11,786 nucleotides of DNA, from the NCBI GenBank assembly GCA_023433855.1, contig JAEYTV010000425.1:1-11786 (forward strand), read 5' to 3'. How positions within the stretch are numbered: the stretch's first letter is position 1; every line of letters begins with the position of its first letter. This stretch comes from Pseudomonadota bacterium. GTDB lineage: Bacteria > Pseudomonadota > Alphaproteobacteria > Rhizobiales > Rhizobiaceae. The notes below the pieces were generated by a model that saw nothing but the letters and a program-made list of their open reading frames with translations, did not search any database and had not been told where the DNA came from. Both the position numbers and the translations under genes were made by a program. Positions 6,349 to 11,786 of the stretch are shown here, piece after piece.

Positions 6349-6560
6349 TCCGTCGCCGGAACGGACATCAGTCACATCGATCCCCTGGACATCAGGGAGC
6401 TGGCAGAGCGGAAGAGGATGGTGGACCTCCAAGCCGCCACGTCCCCGGCCCAGCGAAACGATGATTTCGCTCGTCGATGCGGCCTGTCCGGCGCTCGCGG
6501 TCGAGCCAATCTGCAGGGGAGAATCTCTGTGCGCCACTTGCCGCTAACACATAACAGCCT
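6341..6560 (+). pseudogene. Decayed rhodanese-like gene
   Basis: An ATG overlapping the permease stop starts MSDPSPERT. A frame shift then leads into a stretch at about 6367-6429 reading ISHIDPLDIRELAERKRMVDL, very like the N-terminus of small single-domain rhodaneses, where Ile-x-Pro-x-x-Leu/Ile and Val-Asp-Leu-Ile-Asp-Val-Arg follow. The next bases no longer give Ile-Asp-Val-Arg-Thr. Back in the first frame at 6503-6526 one finds EPICRGES, which could be the active-site loop (usually Glu-Pro-Ile-Tyr-x-x-Cys-x-Gly-Gly-x-Arg) with residues lost. At least two shifts and missing segments mean it is not functional as read. Rhodaneses move sulfane sulfur, for instance between thiosulfate and cyanide or thiocyanate, and are common next to TauE-like genes. 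The match is partial, so confidence is moderate. Confidence 0.45.
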
Positions 6561-6593
6561 GATGCACCGCAGGTGAACGGGTAGGAGTCGGCA

Positions 6594-7334
6594 ATGGATG
6601 CTGGGACGATCTGGCTCACCATTGCTTTTCTTGTGATAGCTACGGTCTATGCAGCAGTTGGGCAGGCGGGAGCATCGGGGTACATCGCTATCATGGGGTG
6701 GGCGGGCTTCCCGCCCCTTGCCATGAAAACGTCAGCGCTCACTCTCAACCTCGTCGTTGCCGCCATTGGCACAGCAGTGTTCCTGAAGGCTGGGCGACTG
6801 TCGTGGCGAGATGTTTGGCCATTCGCACTACCCGGCTTTCCCTTCTCGCTGCTGGGAGGGGCGGTACATTTGCCGGAGCATATCTATTATCCAGTTGTCG
6901 GCGTTGTGCTGATCCTCTCCGCGCTGCAGATGATCCGCACTACGTTTCGAGATGGATCGGCACCCGGAGAGGCGGTCACTCCACCTCTCGGCCATGCTCT
7001 GGCGACCGGAGCGGTCATTGGCTTCGTTTCTGGAACGACCGGGACCGGCGGAGGCGTCTTCCTCGCGCCGATCATCTTGAGCATGAAGTGGGGAACGGCT
7101 CGGCAGTCGGCTGCCACGACGGCAGCATACAACCTGACCAACTCCATCGCAGCATTGGCCGGGGCCTACGCGGCATGGGACCATATTCCAGGCGAACTGC
7201 CGCTGTGGCTGTCCGCAGTAGCGGGGGGCGGTTTCGCTGGCGCTTACATCGGCAGCCATTGGCTGTCTGAAAGTCGAATGCGCGCAACTCTCGCCGTTCT
7301 CCTGCTCGTGTCGGGGATCAAGCTAGTTTTCTAA
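6594..7334 (+). CDS. TSUP (TauE/SafE) family transporter, second type
   Basis: This 246-residue membrane protein also belongs to the TauE/SafE superfamily but is clearly distinct from the one at 5536. The first half has VGQAGASGYIAIMG at residues 22-35 in place of the usual Gly-Ile-Gly-Gly-Gly. The second has GFVSGTTGTGGGVFLAPII at 143-161, the standard motif. TSALTLNLVVAAIGT (46-60) and AATTAAYNLTNSIAALAG (173-190) are corresponding helices of the two halves. Seven or eight membrane helices are expected. An AGGAG site at 6583-6587 lies six bases before the ATG. It follows the decayed rhodanese gene on the same strand, so the trio was probably one operon. Export of a sulfur oxyanion or organosulfonate is a family-level guess. 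I see no terminator at its end. Confidence 0.9.
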   Translation: MDAGTIWLTIAFLVIATVYAAVGQAGASGYIAIMGWAGFPPLAMKTSALTLNLVVAAIGTAVFLKAGRLSWRDVWPFALPGFPFSLLGGAVHLPEHIYYPVVGVVLILSALQMIRTTFRDGSAPGEAVTPPLGHALATGAVIGFVSGTTGTGGGVFLAPIILSMKWGTARQSAATTAAYNLTNSIAALAGAYAAWDHIPGELPLWLSAVAGGGFAGAYIGSHWLSESRMRATLAVLLLVSGIKLVF

Positions 7335-7822
7335 TGGCAGATTTGGGGTGACCGAACATCGTTCGAACGCCTGCATCGCGATAGGTCACACCCATCTCTT
7401 AAGCCCCATCCCTATTGCAGGTTGCCCAAAGGGTATGGAGGAGCATCTCAAGCTCGCTGCATGCTAGTTCCCATTAAGACCTTGTCCTAGTCGGCAGCTT
7501 AATTTTCAGCTGTCTCCGGTCGGTCATTATGTGCCAAGGTAGGATTCGAATAGCTAATGTAGAGTTAAGTTTCGAGCCGCTGGACCGTAGCGCATCTTGA
7601 GCGCAACTGGATGCGGCGAAACAAGCGGTGAAGTCGATCGGGCCGAAAGCCGAGCCCACCGCCCTGAACTCAACTGACCACCCCAAACACCATCGATGAC
7701 GCCGACCCACTGGATGCCGATCCCGCCTTTGCCAGAAACTACGGACCCCCAACCGAGGGCGTCCTGTACTCTCGACAGGCTTACCTCTCAGTGATACTCA
7801 CAGCAGGGTCGGGGAGCAGAGT
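7335..7822. other. 490-base gene-poor stretch before the TIGR04255 operon
   Basis: No convincing coding sequence is seen on either strand. Open frames such as the reverse one at 7474-7752 have low-complexity, basic translations without motifs. A short palindrome, CAGCT (7495-7499) with AGCTG eight bases on, is followed by a T-poor tail and is a weak terminator candidate at best. The composition is less GC-rich than the transporter genes, which suggests remnant or imported DNA. The promoter of the next operon must lie near the right end, before the GGGGAG ribosome site at 7811-7816. Confidence 0.4.
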
Positions 7823-8539
7823 ATGGTCGATTCTTACAGGGCACCGCCCATCATCGAAGCTGTGATCGAATTGCAGTTTGCGGATGCTGTGCCTTTTGAA
7901 ACCATCCAGAAGAAGATCGCTCGTTTCGGGCGGCATTATCCCCGGCACGACATCAATATCGACTTCCAGGCTCATTTCTCCCCGGAAGAAGCATCGCTGA
8001 CGCAGTCTCCAGCTGGATACCGGTTCCGCAACCAAAGCGAGCTAGAGGTTCTTGTTCTTCAAATTAAATCCCTGGGCGTGGCGCAGCTTGCACCATACCC
8101 CGGCTGGGGGGCATTCCGGGGTCGTTTTGTCAGAGATTATGAGGCACACCAGGATCAGTTTGGGCGGAAATCCGTCGCGCGGGTGGGTATCAGGTTCATA
8201 AACAGGATCGATATACCGCAGGCCGAAGTAGTCATCCCTGATTATTTGAGCATCTTCCCGATGGCTCCGAACCTTGGGAACAGCATCGGTTTGTCTTTTG
8301 CCATCGAAACGACAAGGCAACTCGAGGATGCCCGTTACAATGTGACGCTGCGGGCGAGCACTGTGCAGTCGCCGGTACCGCAGATGATATCGTTCATGTT
8401 AGACATTGACCTCTTCCGCCAGGTTGAACTGCCGCAACGGCAAGACCATCTTCTAGCGATGCTAGACGAAATGAGAGACATCAAGAACTACATCTTTGAA
8501 GCATCCATCACTGACAAGACGAGGGAGCTTTTCCGTTGA
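7823..8539 (+). CDS. TIGR04255-family protein
   Basis: This 238-residue soluble protein fits TIGR04255, a sporadically distributed family of unknown function. The N-terminus YRAPPIIEAVIELQF (residues 5-19) carries the Pro-Pro-Ile-x-Glu-Ala signature. RVGIRFINRIDIP at 120-132 matches the central Arg-x-Gly-x-Arg-x-x-Asn-Arg-Ile segment, and KNYIFEASITDKTRELF at 221-237 matches the C-terminal Phe-x-x-x-Ile-Thr-Asp end. No catalytic motif is apparent. The ATG has GGGGAG at 7811-7816, six bases upstream. The stop TGA overlaps a TTG start of the next gene, and a third gene overlaps that one, so the three products are probably made together and may act as a complex. Such patchy distribution and an accessory setting fit a mobile cassette; a defence role is possible but nothing here proves it. 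Confidence 0.82.
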   Translation: MVDSYRAPPIIEAVIELQFADAVPFETIQKKIARFGRHYPRHDINIDFQAHFSPEEASLTQSPAGYRFRNQSELEVLVLQIKSLGVAQLAPYPGWGAFRGRFVRDYEAHQDQFGRKSVARVGIRFINRIDIPQAEVVIPDYLSIFPMAPNLGNSIGLSFAIETTRQLEDARYNVTLRASTVQSPVPQMISFMLDIDLFRQVELPQRQDHLLAMLDEMRDIKNYIFEASITDKTRELFR

Positions 8540-9150
8540 ACGCACTCGACTACCGCCATCTTGAGAGTGCCGCTCTTCCGCCTTTACCGGTCATCACCAA
8601 AGGTCAGGAAGCTCAAGAGGTTATCCGCAAGCTGTTTGATAAGGTCCGCAGCATATCTCCGGCGTCCGACGCAGCGCGCTTTAACACTGTAGGCCCGGCG
8701 CGAGCTGATGTTGGGTTGGAAGAAAAACTCTACAATTCACGAGCCGCATTCAAGATCTACGCCTCTGGCGTCTCCATGCACTTGGGTCGCGAATGGCTGG
8801 AGAAGCTGTTTAAGCAAATAGACAGCACACTTGATGTCGAGGAATGGGACCCAAGAGACCCGCCGCCGCAAATCAAGACAGCGAAGACATTTATCCGGAT
8901 GCTGTTGATCCTGAAAGTGAGCAGGAAGCCTGGCATGGGCGTTTCGAATGCGGGTAATTTCGTGGCAGCCTGGTCCGCCGACGAAAACCGTCTGACGGTC
9001 GAGTGCTTCGCAGATGATCGTGTCCGGTGGGTGTTGTCCCGCAAGGATGGCGACAACGTTGAGCGTGCTGCAGGCGAAGGTAAGATCGATCGCCTTAAGG
9101 ACTTTCTTGCCCCTTACAGGCCCGAAATCTGGTTCGAGTATGCCAAGTAA
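8536..9150 (+). CDS. Unknown protein, partner of the TIGR04255 protein
   Basis: This frame encodes 204 residues and overlaps the previous gene by four bases (TTGA: TTG start on the TGA stop). No upstream ATG exists in this frame without deep overlap. I do not recognise a named family. The N-terminal quarter is polar and probably helical (GQEAQEVIRKLFDKVRSI, residues 23-40). The C-terminal half holds GMGVSNAGNFVAAWSADENR (133-152), then LTVECFADDRVRWVLS (153-168), a beta-hairpin-like stretch with conserved-looking Gly-Asn-Phe, Trp and Asp-Asp-x-Val-x-Trp residues, and ends PYRPEIWFEYAK. No membrane or secretion signal is seen. Ribosome coupling with the upstream gene is likely, since the TTG start has the purine-rich GACGAGGGAGC just before it (about 8518-8528). 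It is real judging by its tight packing and steady codon use. Confidence 0.75.
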   Translation: MNALDYRHLESAALPPLPVITKGQEAQEVIRKLFDKVRSISPASDAARFNTVGPARADVGLEEKLYNSRAAFKIYASGVSMHLGREWLEKLFKQIDSTLDVEEWDPRDPPPQIKTAKTFIRMLLILKVSRKPGMGVSNAGNFVAAWSADENRLTVECFADDRVRWVLSRKDGDNVERAAGEGKIDRLKDFLAPYRPEIWFEYAK

Positions 9151-9634
9151 CTATCTGCGTGACGAGGAGCGGATTGTTAGGTTTGTGCCTTGGTCAAAGC
9201 TCCGGAGGGATGAGGATGACAACGTTCTCGGGCCATTGCCCCAAGCCTTCGAGCTTCGCGAAGATGAAGAATACCTGTCGGTGACGTGGTGCGAATACTT
9301 TAACGGGGGCGACGACGAGCGACTGCGGTGCGCGATCGAAGCCGTTCGAAACAGCGCCCTTACAGTGGGGCGAAAGGCACGATTCGCGGTCGGGAACGTT
9401 GGTGACGTTCGAGAAGCAGTTGAGGGAAGACCGAACGCCAGAAAGCTCCGAATGATCCATCAGCCGGAGGACGACAACCAGGCGCACGCAGCGCTGCGGC
9501 ATTGGCCCAGAAGCGACCACGATCTGCTGGCGTTGCTTGCTGAAGATGCGTGGTCCGGCTGTATGGATGCCACGGCGGCCGACGCACTGCCTCTGACGGA
9601 ATGCTCGATCGGCCTACGAGGCATGGAAAAATGA
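9140..9634 (+). CDS. Unknown acidic protein, third gene of the TIGR04255 operon
   Basis: The frame is open from 9014, but the ATG at 9140 is chosen because it gives an 11-base overlap with the preceding gene, and the product then starts MPSNYLRDEERIVRFVPWSK. It has 164 residues, no membrane segment and many acidic residues. Visible blocks are RFVPWSKLRRDEDDN (residues 14-28), GPLPQAFELREDEEYLSVTW (31-50), CEYF (51-54) and RKLRMIHQPEDDNQAHAALR (101-120), ending near AEDAW (134-138). The order Arg-Phe-Val-Pro, Pro-Gln-Ala-Phe-Glu-Leu-Arg, Leu-Ser-Val-Thr-Trp, then His-x-Pro-Glu-Asp-Asp-Asn-x-Ala-His looks like a conserved unnamed family, but I cannot name it or assign a reaction. The His and Asp residues of that last block would be the first to examine for a catalytic role. 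Confidence 0.72.
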   Translation: MPSNYLRDEERIVRFVPWSKLRRDEDDNVLGPLPQAFELREDEEYLSVTWCEYFNGGDDERLRCAIEAVRNSALTVGRKARFAVGNVGDVREAVEGRPNARKLRMIHQPEDDNQAHAALRHWPRSDHDLLALLAEDAWSGCMDATAADALPLTECSIGLRGMEK

Positions 9635-9640
9635 GGTAAG

Positions 9641-9749
9641 ATGACCAACACTCCAAAAGAAGCAGTCGGTGCCGGTCTTGCCGGACAGGGCGGTGGCGGC
9701 TGCCGCTATAGTAATGCTTCTCAAGCTAGGGCACTGAAGGTTTCAGCGT
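9641..9749 (+). other. Short open frame after the operon, doubtful
   Basis: Six bases after the third gene, a GAGGTAAG-like site precedes an ATG at 9641 whose product begins MTNTPKEAVGAGLAGQ. The start looks gene-like, but the frame then runs antisense into the glutathione S-transferase gene and ends at 9859 with no motifs. It may be the stub of a fourth operon gene cut off by recombination, or chance. Confidence 0.2.
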
Positions 9750-9768
9750 CGTCTGTTGAAAGCAGACG
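9750..9768. terminator. Small hairpin between convergent genes
   Basis: CGTCTG (9750-9755) pairs perfectly with CAGACG (9763-9768) across a seven-base loop. It lies directly next to the stop of the reverse-strand GST gene and 116 bases after the forward operon. The stem is short and has no T-run, so it is only a weak terminator candidate. Confidence 0.25.
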
Positions 9769-10422
9769 TCACCCTTTGTCGGTTGCAGTGGAGAACACTG
9801 CCAGCTGTGCAGCGAACGCCCGCTGGAATGCTGGTCGCGCCTCGCCGCGTGACACATAGCCCAAGACGTTTGGGTGTTCCTCCAGCAAGCCCGAGCCCCC
9901 CAGCCGGCGCAGTACCGTAATCATCAGCAGGTCGCCAGCGCTGAACTGGCCATCAAGCCAGTCGCGCTCTGCAAGGCTGTGTGAAAGTTCGCTAAGTCGG
10001 TTTCGAACCCGATCGTCGAGCATGGCCAGGCGCTCCACATGCCACGGCTTCTCGCTCTCCAGCAGCACGGCCATGCTACGCTCCACAATTGGAGGCTCGA
10101 TCGTGCTCACCGCCGCAAACATCCAGGCGATGGCTCGTGCGCGGGCGTCTGGATCGTCCGACAGCAGGCGAGCATGCCGCTGGGCGATATGAAACACGAT
10201 GGCTCCTGACTCGAACAAGGTGAGCGCGCCGACCTCATAGGTTGGGATCTGGCCGAAGGGTTGGATCGCGCGATGCACCGGCTCCTTCAACTCCGCGAAA
10301 GAAAGCAGGCGAACCTCGTACGGCTCGCCCGCCTCCTCCAAAGCCCAGCGCACGGCCATGTCGCGCGCCAACCCTCTGCCACGATCGGGTGACTGCGCAA
10401 AAGCGGTGACGGTAGGAGCCAT
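9769..10422 (-). CDS. Glutathione S-transferase family protein
   Basis: This 217-residue cytoplasmic protein has the two-domain GST layout. The N-terminal thioredoxin-like domain covers about residues 1-82: RWALEEAGEPYEVRLL at 25-40, the cis-proline motif PFGQIPTYEVG at 55-65 and the glutathione-contacting LFESGAIVFHIA at 69-80 (Glu71-Ser72). The helical C-terminal domain contains SAGDLLMITVLRRL (161-174), the conserved N-capping box with Asp164. The usual catalytic Ser, Cys or Tyr near residue 10 is unclear; Ser11 in QSPDRGRG is the likely candidate. The substrate cannot be predicted; detoxification of electrophiles is the general role. The ATG at 10422 is the first start after an in-frame stop, though the ribosome site is poor. 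A GTCCGCTT/AAGCGGAC inverted repeat lies upstream. Confidence 0.9.
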   Translation of the reverse strand: MAPTVTAFAQSPDRGRGLARDMAVRWALEEAGEPYEVRLLSFAELKEPVHRAIQPFGQIPTYEVGALTLFESGAIVFHIAQRHARLLSDDPDARARAIAWMFAAVSTIEPPIVERSMAVLLESEKPWHVERLAMLDDRVRNRLSELSHSLAERDWLDGQFSAGDLLMITVLRRLGGSGLLEEHPNVLGYVSRGEARPAFQRAFAAQLAVFSTATDKG

Positions 10423-10674
10423 CCAGATAGCTTTGCATAACGAATGTCCGCTTACAAGCTTCGCTCATCCGAAAGCGGACGGGTCGCTTTCACCCGATAG
10501 CAGCCGTGAGGACACTCCCTTAACGAACGGCGGCTTTCCGGCTCGGCAAGTGACAGGGCAAATGACCGCTATGCAGGCGCAAAGCGGAAGCTTCATCGTC
10601 GGAGCGCGTAGGTCTGCTTGAAGCCGAACGCCGGCCCCACCACCCCAACAAGCGGGCCCGTCCGGCAAACAATA
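10423..10674. other. Intergenic region upstream of the GST gene
   Basis: No gene is supported on either strand. Apart from the inverted repeat at 10446-10480, it carries several AAGCGGA/TCCGCTT-like words. It should contain the reverse-strand promoter of the GST gene, which I cannot place. Confidence 0.35.
10446..10480. repeat. 8-bp inverted repeat upstream of the GST gene
   Basis: GTCCGCTT (10446-10453) and AAGCGGAC (10473-10480) are perfect reverse complements separated by 19 bases. They start 24 bases upstream of the GST start codon, where an operator or a leader hairpin could sit. No regulator gene is next to it in the window. Confidence 0.35.
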
Positions 10675-10704
10675 AAGCCCGCGTCAATCCCCCGACGCGG
10701 GCTT
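10675..10704 (-). terminator. Rho-independent terminator for the RMF-like/DUF6894 unit
   Basis: AAGCCCGCGTC (10675-10685) and GACGCGGGCTT (10694-10704) form a perfect 11-bp GC-rich stem with an 8-base loop. On the reverse strand it is followed by TTATTGTTT, a T-rich tail; the forward side has none. It therefore ends reverse-strand transcripts coming from the RMF-like gene at 10813-11016. A further CTGAGC/GCTCAG hairpin lies just before it at 10712-10732. Confidence 0.78.
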
Positions 10705-10812
10705 CATCAAGCTGAGCCTCTTCGCTGCTCAGTTGAACGAATGTACGCCTCCGTAACCGAGGGGCAAGTGGCCAAAAGGAGTAGGAAGCCGGCAGGTTGT
10801 GCTAGCTGGGCG

Positions 10813-11016
10813 CTACGTTCCGTCTCTTTGGGAGTGATATCCTCCCAGCCAGATGTAGACCCGCTCCGGCGTCTCATCGTTGAGGTAGGGGCAATCCCCG
10901 CGACCCCCGTTGGCTGCTGCTGCCTTCCCGTCATCGAATATCCTCTTCCGCTCTTCGAGGGTGAGGACCAGGCGAACAGGTTCTACCAGAGTTTCAGGAT
11001 GATCTTCATTGGACAT
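10813..11016 (-). CDS. Ribosome modulation factor-like small protein
   Basis: This 67-residue protein has, in its second half, FDDGKAAAANGG (27-38), DCPYLND (41-47) and ERVYIWLGGYHSQRD (51-65). The order Gly-x-x-Ala, Gly, Cys-Pro-Tyr and Arg-x-x-x-Trp-Leu-x-Gly-Tyr/Trp matches the ribosome modulation factor pattern, in which a small basic protein silences ribosomes by pairing them in stationary phase. Alphaproteobacteria carry many short proteins with this CPY...WLxGW core, and not all act like enterobacterial RMF. The N-terminal half is acidic, unlike E. coli RMF, so ribosome binding is uncertain. It begins 10 bases after the DUF6894 gene and is followed by a strong terminator, so the two form a small operon. 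Confidence 0.65.
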   Translation of the reverse strand: MSNEDHPETLVEPVRLVLTLEERKRIFDDGKAAAANGGRGDCPYLNDETPERVYIWLGGYHSQRDGT

Positions 11017-11026
11017 GGGCCGGGAG

Positions 11027-11263
11027 TCACTTTCGCCATTCTGATGAGAATGTCATGTTTGCTTCATAGACCACGGAACTCGCCTCGTCCCTCACAGTAA
11101 TCCGGACCTCTGCAGCCTGGACGCCCGGGATCTCGTCTCTAGCGATGTCTGTCAGGATAATCGCCGCATGCATGGGTACTGCATCGGCAGATAGCAGGTT
11201 GAGGCCTTGCTGGTCTTCTTCCAGGCCGTGGCCGTTGATCACGTCGAAGTAAAATCGAGGCAT
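11027..11263 (-). CDS. DUF6894 family protein
   Basis: This 78-residue protein begins MPRFYFDVINGHGLEEDQQG and continues GLNLLSADAVP and LTDIARDEIPG (residues 37-47), then AEVRITVRDEASSVVYEANM (51-70). This is the DUF6894 layout: a Met-Pro-Arg-Tyr/Phe-Phe-Asp start, an Asp/Glu-Gly-x-Glu/Asn loop, a helix with Ala-Arg-Asp-Glu and a final Val-Arg-Asp strand pair. Such small proteins are abundant in Hyphomicrobiales and often occur in several copies and near stress genes, but their role is unknown. The RMF-like gene follows after 10 bases on the same strand. The ATG at 11263 gives the standard family start; the ribosome site (GGTGA) is weak. Confidence 0.85.
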   Translation of the reverse strand: MPRFYFDVINGHGLEEDQQGLNLLSADAVPMHAAIILTDIARDEIPGVQAAEVRITVRDEASSVVYEANMTFSSEWRK

Positions 11264-11447
11264 GCATTCACCATGTATCCAATTCCTTCCGATTTCGCAG
11301 AGCGGTAATTTGTTCCAGGCTGTCCGCGAAGCGGTGGGAAGAGCGACCCACGGGGGCGGGCCATCTCTTCCCGTGCTGCCCTGTGATCATGCAGCACTGC
11401 TGGATACCCAGCTGAAACTTGAGGGAGCGTTAACGCCGCACGCTACG
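11264..11447. other. Upstream region of the DUF6894/RMF-like unit
   Basis: No gene is visible on either strand. The reverse-strand promoter for the DUF6894 gene is expected here, but no confident -35/-10 pair was found. Confidence 0.35.
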
Positions 11448-11488
11448 TCAGCAAAGAACCCGGTGGGGTTGTGAGGGTTCTTTGCTGA
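11448..11488. repeat. Perfect 14-bp inverted repeat (strong hairpin)
   Basis: TCAGCAAAGAACCC (11448-11461) and GGGTTCTTTGCTGA (11475-11488) are perfect reverse complements with a 13-base loop. It lies between the DUF982 and DUF6894 genes. No T-run follows on either strand, so it is not a textbook terminator, though it could end DUF982 transcripts. Confidence 0.85.
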
Positions 11489-11493
11489 TCAAG

Positions 11494-11546
11494 TGAGGGA
11501 ACAGGAACCCTCAATCGGTTTTCAGCACCGTTCCATGAAAGTGCTG
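11494..11546. repeat. Two further hairpins next to the 14-bp repeat
   Basis: TGAGGG (11494-11499) pairs with CCCTCA (11508-11513), and CAGCAC (11523-11528) pairs with GTGCTG (11541-11546). In addition GAACCCTCA (11505-11513) can pair with TGAGGGTTC (11472-11480), which shares bases with the 14-bp stem, so alternative folds are possible. Confidence 0.6.
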
Positions 11547-11591
11547 TGACGATTCACGGCTACCGCCAGAGAAGTGGATCGTCCTTGCCGT

Positions 11592-11786
11592 TCACGTTTC
11601 GACCACGTTCAAGCCAGCCTCGAATGCTGCCAGGATGAAGGCGCCTCTGGCTGTGCACGCCGGTTTCGCTCCGGAGAACACCTGAAGAAAGGCTTCCATC
11701 GCCCCAGCGTACATTGGTCCCGATGATATTGGCCAAGACTCTGTCATCGCCGCGTAGGCGCCGGCTGTCGTGTAGATCCTTCGGTG
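11592..11786 (-). CDS. DUF982 family protein (partial, N-terminus outside window)
   Basis: The reverse strand is open from the window edge to a TGA at 11592-11594, giving the last 64 codons of a gene. The visible part contains AMTESWPISSGPMYAGAM, then EAFLQVFSGAKPACTARGAF and ILAAFEAGLNVVET. This follows the DUF982 pattern: Trp-Pro after a helix, Gly-x-x-Tyr, a helix with Ala, a Gly turn, then Ala-Arg-x-Ala-Phe-Ile-x-Ala-Ala-x-Glu-Ala-Gly near the C-terminus. DUF982 proteins are short (about 80-100 residues), restricted largely to Hyphomicrobiales, and of unknown function. Another reverse frame across the same bases is also open for a while but has no family look. The strong hairpins at 11448-11546 lie downstream and may end its transcript. 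Confidence 0.6.
   Translation of the reverse strand, partial: HRRIYTTAGAYAAMTESWPISSGPMYAGAMEAFLQVFSGAKPACTARGAFILAAFEAGLNVVET

Noticed and set aside
6031..6537. Reverse-strand 168-codon frame across the permease end and the rhodanese remnant
   Set aside because: It is antisense to the transporter's Gly-rich second half and rich in Arg/His/Asp as expected of a shadow.
7541..7560. GGATTCGAATAGC word resembling a tRNA T-arm
   Set aside because: No matching acceptor, D-arm or anticodon arm could be found around it, so there is no tRNA.
9014..9139. N-terminal extension of the third cassette gene
   Set aside because: It would overlap the second gene by more than 130 bases; the ATG at 9140 gives the usual short overlap of coupled genes.
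10358..10621. Forward 87-codon frame over the GST upstream region
   Set aside because: It begins antisense within the GST gene and continues through sequence with inverted repeats; no family pattern and no ribosome site.

Overview
The window reads as an accessory, patchwork region of an alphaproteobacterial genome, most likely a member of the Hyphomicrobiales. This rests on the moderately high-GC coding sequence and on small families typical of that order near the right edge: a DUF6894 protein, a short ribosome-modulation-factor-like protein and a DUF982 protein. No rRNA, tRNA or CRISPR array is visible.

Left part (1-2432, + strand): the 3' part of a thiocyanate hydrolase operon. In order there are the C-terminal end of the alpha subunit (scnA), the complete cobalt-binding gamma subunit (scnC), a P15K-type activator, and a predicted cobalt importer pair, cbtB and cbtA. 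Most genes are separated by tiny gaps or overlaps, so they are probably co-transcribed. The logic is coherent: the enzyme converts thiocyanate to carbonyl sulfide and ammonia, needs Co(III) in a Cys-Thr-Leu-Cys-Ser-Cys claw, has a dedicated activator, and the importer would supply the metal. No B12-type riboswitch is apparent before cbtB, which fits control from the scn promoter outside the window. A doubtful 54-codon ORF overlaps the end of cbtA.

Middle part (2433-7822): a small DUF1488-like gene, a remnant of an IS110-type transposase, and a reverse-strand five-repeat membrane protein of the DUF2776 type. A small beta-rich protein of unknown role follows. Then come two different TauE/SafE-family transporters flanking what appears to be a decayed rhodanese gene. 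The transporters and rhodanese remnant fit sulfur-compound handling beside thiocyanate hydrolysis, but that link is inference. A 490-base stretch after them has no convincing gene.

Right part (7823-11786): a compact three-gene operon, TIGR04255-family protein plus two unrecognised proteins, with overlapping reading frames throughout. It is the best candidate here for an undescribed multi-gene system. It converges on a glutathione S-transferase gene on the reverse strand. Then, all on the reverse strand, come a good intrinsic terminator, an RMF-like gene, a DUF6894 gene, a cluster of strong hairpins including a perfect 14-bp inverted repeat, and the 3' part of a DUF982 gene cut by the window edge.
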